Positions 58,627 through 64,000 of a stretch of DNA of 64,000 nt are shown here, piece by piece. Position numbers and translations under genes: made by a program. How positions within the stretch are numbered: position 1 is the stretch's first letter; every line of letters starts with the position of its first letter. The notes below the pieces were generated by a model. The model searched no databases and was not told the origin of the DNA. It was given only the letters and a program-made list of their open reading frames with translations. This DNA comes from Paramicrobacterium chengjingii (GTDB lineage: Bacteria; Actinomycetota; Actinomycetes; Actinomycetales; Microbacteriaceae): NCBI RefSeq assembly GCF_011751765.2, contig NZ_CP061169.1, positions 2,480,001 through 2,544,000 on the forward strand. Direction: 5' to 3'.

Positions 58627-61164
58627 CTACTCGCCCGAGTTGTCGGTGATGGCCAAGTCTGGCGTTATGCCGCCGGTGCCGAGCGAGGCATTGGCGTTGA
58701 TTCCTGCCCCGATGGACTCCTCGCGCTGTGTCGTCGTGAAGATGAACTTGCCCTTGTCGAAGTCGACGTGCACGTGGTCGCCCGGGTTGAGTTCGCCGTG
58801 CAGAATCTTCTCGCTGAGCTCGTCTTCTACCTCGCTCTGCATTGCTCGACGCAGCGGCCGCGCGCCGAGAGCCGGGTCGAAGCCGACATCGATGAGGCGC
58901 TCCTTCGCAGGAATGGTGAGCTCCACGGTCATGTCGCGATCCAGCATCCGCTCGGCGAGACGCTTCGTGAACAGATCGACGATCTGCAGAAGCTCCGGCT
59001 TGGACAGCTGAGGGAACACGATCGTGTCGTCCACACGGTTGAGGAACTCGGGCTTGAAGTGCTTCTTGAGCTCTTCGTTCACCTTCGCCTTCATCGTCTC
59101 GTAGTTGCTCGCCGTGTCGCCCTCAACCTGGAAGCCGACAGGTCCGCCCGCGATTCCCTTCGAACCGAGGTTCGTGGTCATGATGATCACTGTGTTCTTG
59201 AAGTCGATGAGACGACCCTGACCATCGGTCAGGCGTCCCTCTTCCAGAACCTGCAGAAGCGAGTTGAAGATGTCGGGGTGCGCCTTCTCGATCTCGTCGA
59301 AAAGCACAACGCTGAACGGCTTGCGCCGCACCTTCTCTGTGAGCTGGCCACCCTCTTCGAACCCGACAAACCCGGGAGGGGCGCCGAACAGCCGCGAGAC
59401 CGTGTGCTTCTCTCCGTACTCGCTCATGTCGAGTGAGATGAGGGCGTCTTCGTCGTCGAACAAGAACTCGGCGAGCGCCTTGGCGAGCTCGGTCTTTCCG
59501 ACGCCGGTCGGGCCAGCGAAGATGAACGAACCGCTCGGACGCTTGGGGTCCTTGAGTCCGGCGCGCGTGCGGCGAATGGTGCGCGCAAGAGCGTTGATCG
59601 CCTCGTTCTGCCCAATGACACGCTCGTGCAGTGCCTTCTCCATGAAGACGAGTCGACTGGACTCCTCCTCGGTAAGTTTGAAGACGGGGATGCCCGTGGC
59701 CTGAGCGAGCACCTCGGCGATGAGTCCTTCATCAACCGTTGCTGTCGCCTTGACCTCGCCGCTTCGCCACTGCTTCTCGAGGCGCAGACGCTCGGCGAGC
59801 AGGTTCTTCTCCTCGTCGCGCAGGCTCGCTGCCTTCTCAAAGTCCTGGTCTTCGATCGCCGCTTCCTTGTTGTGGCGAACGCCCGAGATCTTCTCATCGA
59901 ACTCGCGCAGCTCAGGCGGGCTCGAGAGAATCGACAGGCGAAGGCGCGCGCCAGCCTCATCGATCAGGTCGATCGCCTTGTCCGGAAGGAAGCGATCGGC
60001 GACGTAGCGATCCGAAAGGTTCGCTGCGGCAACGAGAGCGCCGTCGGTAATGGACACCTTGTGGTGAGCCTCGTAGCGGTCACGCAGACCCTTGAGAATG
60101 TTGATGGTGTGCGGAAGCGACGGCTGGTCCACCTGAATCGGCTGGAAGCGACGTTCGAGCGCAGCATCCTTCTCGAAGTGCTTGCGGTACTCGTCGATCG
60201 TCGTCGCTCCGATCGTCTGCAGTTCGCCACGAGCGAGAAGGGGCTTCAGGATGCTGGCGGCGTCGATCGCGCCTTCAGCGGCACCGGCACCAACCAGCGT
60301 GTGGATCTCGTCGATGAAGACGATGATGTCTCCGCGCGTGCGGATCTCTTTCGTCACCTTCTTGAGACGCTCTTCGAAGTCACCGCGGTAGCGGCTTCCG
60401 GCGATCAGCGATCCGAGGTCGAGGGAGTAGACCTGCTTATCCTTCAGCGTCTCGGGAACTTCGCCCTTGACGATTGACTGGGCGAGGCCCTCGACGACGG
60501 CTGTCTTGCCGACGCCGGGCTCACCGATCAGCACGGGGTTGTTCTTGGAACGCCGAGACAGGATCTGCATGACCCGCTCGATCTCTTTCTCGCGCCCGAT
60601 CACCGGGTCAAGTTTGTTGTCGCGAGCTGCCTGAGTGAGGTTGCGACCGAACTGGTCGAGCACCTGAGACCCGCCCTGCGGGGCAGCCTCATTTGCGCCG
60701 GCTCCGACGGACGCCGATTCCTTGCCCTGGTAGCCCGAAAGCAGCTGGATGACCTGCTGGCGAACGCGGTTGAGGTCGGCGCCGAGCTTCACAAGCACCT
60801 GCGCAGCAACGCCTTCGCCTTCGCGAATCAGGCCGAGCAGAATGTGCTCGGTTCCGATGTAGTTGTGGCCGAGCTGCAGCGCCTCACGCAAACTGAGCTC
60901 GAGAACCTTTTTGGCACGCGGCGTGAACGGGATGTGTCCCGTCGGCGGCTGCTGGCCGGTTCCGATGATGTCGGTCACCTGCTCACGCACAGCGTCGAGC
61001 GAGATTCCCATAGACTCAAGCGCCTTTGCGGCGACGCCCTCGCCCTCGTGGATGAGACCGAGCAGAATGTGCTCGGTTCCGATGTAGTTGTGGTTCAGCA
61101 TCTTGGCCTCTTCTTGGGCCAGGACGACGACGCGACGAGCGCGGTCGGTGAATCTCTCGAACAT
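58627..61164 (-). CDS. clpC: ATP-dependent Clp protease ATP-binding subunit ClpC
   Basis: An 845-residue AAA+ unfoldase that feeds ClpP. N-terminal double Clp repeat ([20 protein letters not shown]), first Walker A GEPGVGKT at 214-221, [20 protein letters not shown], a UVR domain near 425-460, second Walker A GPTGVGKT at 551-558, and the ClpP-contact region. MFERFT at 61164 follows AAGGAG and is the universal ClpC start; the frame goes back to 61329. Single gene with its own terminator. Confidence 0.97.
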   Translation of the reverse strand: MFERFTDRARRVVVLAQEEAKMLNHNYIGTEHILLGLIHEGEGVAAKALESMGISLDAVREQVTDIIGTGQQPPTGHIPFTPRAKKVLELSLREALQLGHNYIGTEHILLGLIREGEGVAAQVLVKLGADLNRVRQQVIQLLSGYQGKESASVGAGANEAAPQGGSQVLDQFGRNLTQAARDNKLDPVIGREKEIERVMQILSRRSKNNPVLIGEPGVGKTAVVEGLAQSIVKGEVPETLKDKQVYSLDLGSLIAGSRYRGDFEERLKKVTKEIRTRGDIIVFIDEIHTLVGAGAAEGAIDAASILKPLLARGELQTIGATTIDEYRKHFEKDAALERRFQPIQVDQPSLPHTINILKGLRDRYEAHHKVSITDGALVAAANLSDRYVADRFLPDKAIDLIDEAGARLRLSILSSPPELREFDEKISGVRHNKEAAIEDQDFEKAASLRDEEKNLLAERLRLEKQWRSGEVKATATVDEGLIAEVLAQATGIPVFKLTEEESSRLVFMEKALHERVIGQNEAINALARTIRRTRAGLKDPKRPSGSFIFAGPTGVGKTELAKALAEFLFDDEDALISLDMSEYGEKHTVSRLFGAPPGFVGFEEGGQLTEKVRRKPFSVVLFDEIEKAHPDIFNSLLQVLEEGRLTDGQGRLIDFKNTVIIMTTNLGSKGIAGGPVGFQVEGDTASNYETMKAKVNEELKKHFKPEFLNRVDDTIVFPQLSKPELLQIVDLFTKRLAERMLDRDMTVELTIPAKERLIDVGFDPALGARPLRRAMQSEVEDELSEKILHGELNPGDHVHVDFDKGKFIFTTTQREESIGAGINANASLGTGGITPDLAITDNSGE

Positions 61165-61320
61165 CTTCACTCCTTTCGACACCTCGGGCTTAAGTGGTGT
61201 CGATACAGACAGCGTAACGAGCATTTGCCCCTCTCTACCCCCCTGTTCGCCCACGGCGTGACAGTTGGCGAGGCCTCGCGGCCAACGGGCGCACCGCATT
61301 CTGCGCGCAGTTGACAGAGA

Positions 61321-61369
61321 TAACGACAATCGATATGTTAACGATTATCGGTAATAACGATCTTCGATA
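61321..61369. promoter_or_regulatory. Three tandem 15-bp dyads before the DUF2975-XRE genes
   Basis: TAACGACAATCGATA (61321), TAACGATTATCGGTA (61339) and TAACGATCTTCGATA (61355) share TAACGA-N3-TCGRTA, each a near-palindrome. Starts are 18 and 16 bp apart and end 8 bp before the first gene. They look like repeated operators for the small regulator encoded downstream. Confidence 0.75.
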
Positions 61370-61376
61370 AGGACAG

Positions 61377-62042
61377 ATGATGACGGATGCTGGCACGCAG
61401 CCCACCGCGACCACACAGCGCTCGCGAACCGAGCGTCTCGAGCGCTACCTTCTGCAGGTGATCGCCACCGGCGCCGTGATGTTCAGCATCATCGGTGCCT
61501 GGGCTGCCATCACCCGAGCGATCTACATTCTCACGTCGCCCACCGTGCGTGTTGATGGTATGACGTCAGCGGCAGACCGTGCCGATCTCGTCGCCGAGTT
61601 CGGCTCGGTGTCTGACGCTGCATCCGTCACCGCTAACGTCACGGTCTCCGGGCTTCCGACCGGTGCCCGCTGGTGGCTCGTCGCAGCAGACGCCTTGCCT
61701 GTGCTCACGGGCTTTGGAGTGGCTGCCGTGATCATCGTGTTCATCGTCAGCGTGCTGAAGGGGCGCCCGTTCGGCACGATGACCCTGTGGGGCCTCGTCG
61801 CCTACGCCGCGCTCGCCCTCATCGGCGATTGGGGGCACGGTGTGCTCACGGCGATCGCGCACAGCGAAGTCGCCTCGTATCTGGGTGGCTCGGCAGCATC
61901 CGGTGTTTCGACTGACGATGTTTTCTTTCTGTCGCTCGACATCTCGATGACGCCGCTGGTGTGGGCTATCGCCCTCGCGGTCATCGCCGCGGCGTTCGAG
62001 ATCGGCCGCCGCATGCAACGTGACACGGAAGGGCTCGTCTGA
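61377..62042 (+). CDS. DUF2975 membrane protein
   Basis: A 221-residue protein with four TM segments (near 23-45, 95-125, 135-160, 180-205) in the DUF2975 pattern (RTERLERYLLQVIATGAVMFS; KGRPFGTMTLWGLVAYAALALIGDW). ATG 61377 or 61380 behind AAGGA. Overlaps the XRE gene by one base (TGATG). Such membrane protein-XRE pairs are common and thought to act as signal-sensing units, with function unproven. Confidence 0.85.
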   Translation: MMTDAGTQPTATTQRSRTERLERYLLQVIATGAVMFSIIGAWAAITRAIYILTSPTVRVDGMTSAADRADLVAEFGSVSDAASVTANVTVSGLPTGARWWLVAADALPVLTGFGVAAVIIVFIVSVLKGRPFGTMTLWGLVAYAALALIGDWGHGVLTAIAHSEVASYLGGSAASGVSTDDVFFLSLDISMTPLVWAIALAVIAAAFEIGRRMQRDTEGLV

Positions 62043-62272
62043 TGGCGCCGCGCGAACCAGACGATGAGCCGAGCGGCATCCACTGTCGACTCGACGAGCT
62101 GCTCGCCGAACGCGGCATGACCCTCACTCAGCTGAGCGAGGGCGTGGGCGTGAGCATCGTGAACCTCTCTGTGCTGAAGAACGATCGCGCCAAGGCGATC
62201 CGGTTCTCGACACTCGTCGCCATCTGCGATGCCCTGCAGTGCTCCCCCGGCGACATTCTTGTGCGCGCCTGA
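62042..62272 (+). CDS. XRE/Cro family small transcriptional regulator
   Basis: A 76-residue helix-turn-helix protein. RLDELLAERGMTLTQLSEGVGVSIVNLSVLKNDRAKAIRFSTL, then ICDALQCSPGDIL, as in YozG-type regulators that pair with DUF2975. Translationally coupled to it. Likely binds the tandem dyads upstream and controls the operon. Confidence 0.93.
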   Translation: MAPREPDDEPSGIHCRLDELLAERGMTLTQLSEGVGVSIVNLSVLKNDRAKAIRFSTLVAICDALQCSPGDILVRA

Positions 62273-62388
62273 GCGGCTCACGCCGCGCGCGACCTGGCTT
62301 TGTGCATCCCGACGGACAATGTGCATGGGCACACCTCTGCACTATGTCCGTAAGTCTGCACAATGCGCCCGCGTGGGCGCAGCGCGGC

Positions 62389-63117
62389 TCAGCCGAGCTG
62401 GTGAATGCCGAACGCCGAAAAGAATCCCACGACGGCGACAAGGCCGGTGAACGACTTCGCATCATCGAAGGCTTCAGGGATCATCGTGTCGCAGATCATC
62501 GCCAGAATCGCGCCAGCCGCCACAGCGCTCACAGACGCCGTCAGTTCGACGGGCGCACCCTGCAGCAGAGCAAAACCACCGAACGCCGAGAGTGCGCACG
62601 CCACTGTCGTGATGCCCCACAGACCAAAGACGTACACGGCAGAACGGCGCTCGAGTTTGAGGTCGGCAGTCGCCGAGAGCCCCTCGGGAAAGTTGGAGAT
62701 CACGATGGCGGCAAGAATCGGGATGCTGAGCTGGCCGCCGCCCACGAGGCTGAGGCCGAGCACTGCAGTCTCGGGGATGCCGTCGAGCAGCGCACCGACG
62801 ACGATTCCCGTTCCGCTTCCTTTCGAGTCGGCTGTGCCTTTGCGATTGCGCGCGCCTCGAGCATCCAGAAGCAGGTTAATTCCGACGTAGACGACCGCCC
62901 CGGCGAGAAATCCGAACATCGTCGGCCAGAAGCCGCCCGAGGCCGCAGCTTCGGCGATCAGGTCGAACGAGAGGGCAGAGATGAGCACGCCGGAGCCGAA
63001 CGCCATCACCGTAGCGACGACGCGCTTCGGCACCCGCACGAACCAGGCGACAGCCGCCCCAATGACGAGAGCAAGCCCCGAGACGAACCCCGAGAACAGC
63101 GCCAGTGCCCAATCCAT
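62389..63117 (-). CDS. ZIP family metal transporter
   Basis: A 242-residue, about eight-TM protein. TM4 carries ALLDGIPETAVLG and TM5 VISNFPEGLSATADL, the paired ZIP metal-site helices; the usual His of the HNxPEG motif is Ser here (SNFPEG) and the first-site His is Asp (DGIPE), so metal preference may be altered. Imports divalent metal such as zinc. ATG 63117. Confidence 0.85.
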   Translation of the reverse strand: MDWALALFSGFVSGLALVIGAAVAWFVRVPKRVVATVMAFGSGVLISALSFDLIAEAAASGGFWPTMFGFLAGAVVYVGINLLLDARGARNRKGTADSKGSGTGIVVGALLDGIPETAVLGLSLVGGGQLSIPILAAIVISNFPEGLSATADLKLERRSAVYVFGLWGITTVACALSAFGGFALLQGAPVELTASVSAVAAGAILAMICDTMIPEAFDDAKSFTGLVAVVGFFSAFGIHQLG

Positions 63118-63158
63118 ACCTCAACACTAGCGAGCGCAGCTCGTCGCGACGGTGTTGG

Positions 63159-64000
63159 CTACTGAAGCGCAGAGCTGAGGCGCGCGAGGTTGTCGAGCAC
63201 CGTTGAGCGCAAGGGCTGCTTCATCCATTCGTCAAGCGTCAGTTCACGACTTCTGCGGCGATAGTGATCCTCGATCGCCCGCATGTCTTTCACGAACGTC
63301 TCCCCGCGCACCAGGAGCGAGATCTCGAGGTTGAGTCCGAACGAGCGCATATCCATGTTGCTCGAGCCGAGCACCGCCACCTCATCATCGATCGTGAAGT
63401 GCTTGGCGTGCAGAATGTACGGCTTGGGGTAGAGGAAGATGCGCACTCCGGCACGTAGGAGAGCCTCGTAATAGGAGCGTTGTGCATGGTAGACCAACGC
63501 CTGATCGCCGATCTCCGACACAAACAGGTCGACGGGGACTCCCCGCTGCACCGCTGTCGTCACGGCGAACAGCAGGGACTCGTCCGGCACAAAATAGGGG
63601 CTCGTGATCACGATGCGCTTCTGCGCAGCCCAGAGAAGTCCGAGGAACAGTCGTAGGTTGTTCTCGCCTTCGAATCCCGGCCCCGAGGGCACGACCTGGC
63701 ACGCGAGCCCACCCGGACGCTCGTCTTGCGTGACGTCGCCTTCCCCGCGAGGATCGTTGCCGTCAGTAAGCAGATCATCTGTCTCGCTGTACCAGTCGGT
63801 GAGGAAAATCGCGTTGATCGCTCCAACGACCGGGCCGCGAACCCGCGCCTGCAGCTCCTGCCACTTGAGGCCGCGCTCGATGTTCTTGCGCTTGTTGTAG
63901 CTGCGGTCGATGATGTTCTGCGAGCCGATCCACCCGATGCTGCCGTCAACGACGAGGAGCTTGCGGTGGTTGCGCAGGTCGGGCCGCTGCCATTTCCATT
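63159..64000 (-). CDS. cls: Cardiolipin synthase-like phospholipase D family protein (5' part off window)
   Basis: The C-terminal 280 residues. Two HKD motifs are visible: HRKLLVVDGSIGWIGSQN near 63900-63970 and HAKHFTIDDEVAVLGSSNMD near 63355-63400. LVYHAQRSYYEALLRAGVRIFLYP between them is typical of bacterial Cls. The N-terminal TM anchors lie outside the window. It joins two phosphatidylglycerols, or CDP-diacylglycerol with PG, into cardiolipin at the membrane. Confidence 0.9.
   Translation of the reverse strand, partial: WKWQRPDLRNHRKLLVVDGSIGWIGSQNIIDRSYNKRKNIERGLKWQELQARVRGPVVGAINAIFLTDWYSETDDLLTDGNDPRGEGDVTQDERPGGLACQVVPSGPGFEGENNLRLFLGLLWAAQKRIVITSPYFVPDESLLFAVTTAVQRGVPVDLFVSEIGDQALVYHAQRSYYEALLRAGVRIFLYPKPYILHAKHFTIDDEVAVLGSSNMDMRSFGLNLEISLLVRGETFVKDMRAIEDHYRRRSRELTLDEWMKQPLRSTVLDNLARLSSALQ

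Overview
The window is high-GC actinobacterial chromosome. Gene content (ClpC, RadA, a 1617-residue Lhr-type helicase, a DUF222/HNH gene, CGNR and EVE proteins, GabD1-size aldehyde dehydrogenase), lipoprotein sugar-binding proteins, LacI-type regulators, an IdeR-like iron box and LPxTG-anchored enzymes point to the Microbacteriaceae. This is inference from gene families; no rRNA is present. Both window ends cut genes (a sugar permease at the left, a cardiolipin-synthase-type protein at the right).

Layout. 1-3741: a sugar ABC transporter (binding protein, two permeases) divergent from an acetyl-xylan-esterase-like enzyme, with two near-identical LacI-type operators between them. 3872-8706: housekeeping or unassigned genes (CGNR regulator, ComB-like phosphatase, EVE protein, small SRPBCC-like protein, DEAD-box helicase, GNAT). 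8709-19163: a glycan-utilisation locus with GH20 hexosaminidase, GH5-like glycosidase, a second ABC transporter, a LacI regulator and a GH38 alpha-mannosidase. Related operator sequences lie at its three promoters. The enzyme set fits the N-glycan core Man-GlcNAc-GlcNAc. 19227-33226: membrane protein, NUDIX-like protein, esterase, arsenate-reductase-like phosphatase, DUF222/HNH gene with an SOS-box-like site, D-Ala-D-Ala ligase, Lhr helicase, Nei-type glycosylase, siderophore-interacting protein with an iron box, and an ArsR-like regulator divergent from an MFS exporter.

33227-36452 is an AT-richer decay zone. It holds a broken secreted-protein gene with an intact small partner gene (possible toxin/immunity pair), a doubly frameshifted small membrane protein on the minus strand, and an IS110-type transposase remnant. 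36453-43410 has small stress or unknown proteins, an alpha/beta hydrolase, 13-bp tandem repeats before a T5orf172/GIY-YIG-like gene, an arsR gene divergent from an ArsO-like flavoprotein with two matching operators, a DedA protein and tRNA-Ser(CGA) with its terminator. 43497-47452 is a three-gene operon resembling ectoine catabolism (transaminase, DoeA-like hydrolase, aldehyde dehydrogenase) without a DoeB in the window.

47571-64000 carries radA, an SseB-like gene, a membrane-anchored protein and a two-gene operon of surface-anchored nuclease and 5'-nucleotidase. These two share a homologous C-terminal domain and together could turn external DNA into nucleosides and phosphate. Then follow an ArgA-like acetyltransferase, Ppx/GppA, a VOC protein, clpC, a DUF2975-XRE pair preceded by three tandem 15-bp dyads, a ZIP transporter and the partial cardiolipin synthase.

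The most interesting items are the N-glycan-like locus, the decayed secreted protein/partner pair, the shared C-terminal domain of the two sortase substrates, the triple operator before the DUF2975-XRE pair, the apparently incomplete ectoine module, and the recurrent GGATGC/GCATCC hexamer across the window.
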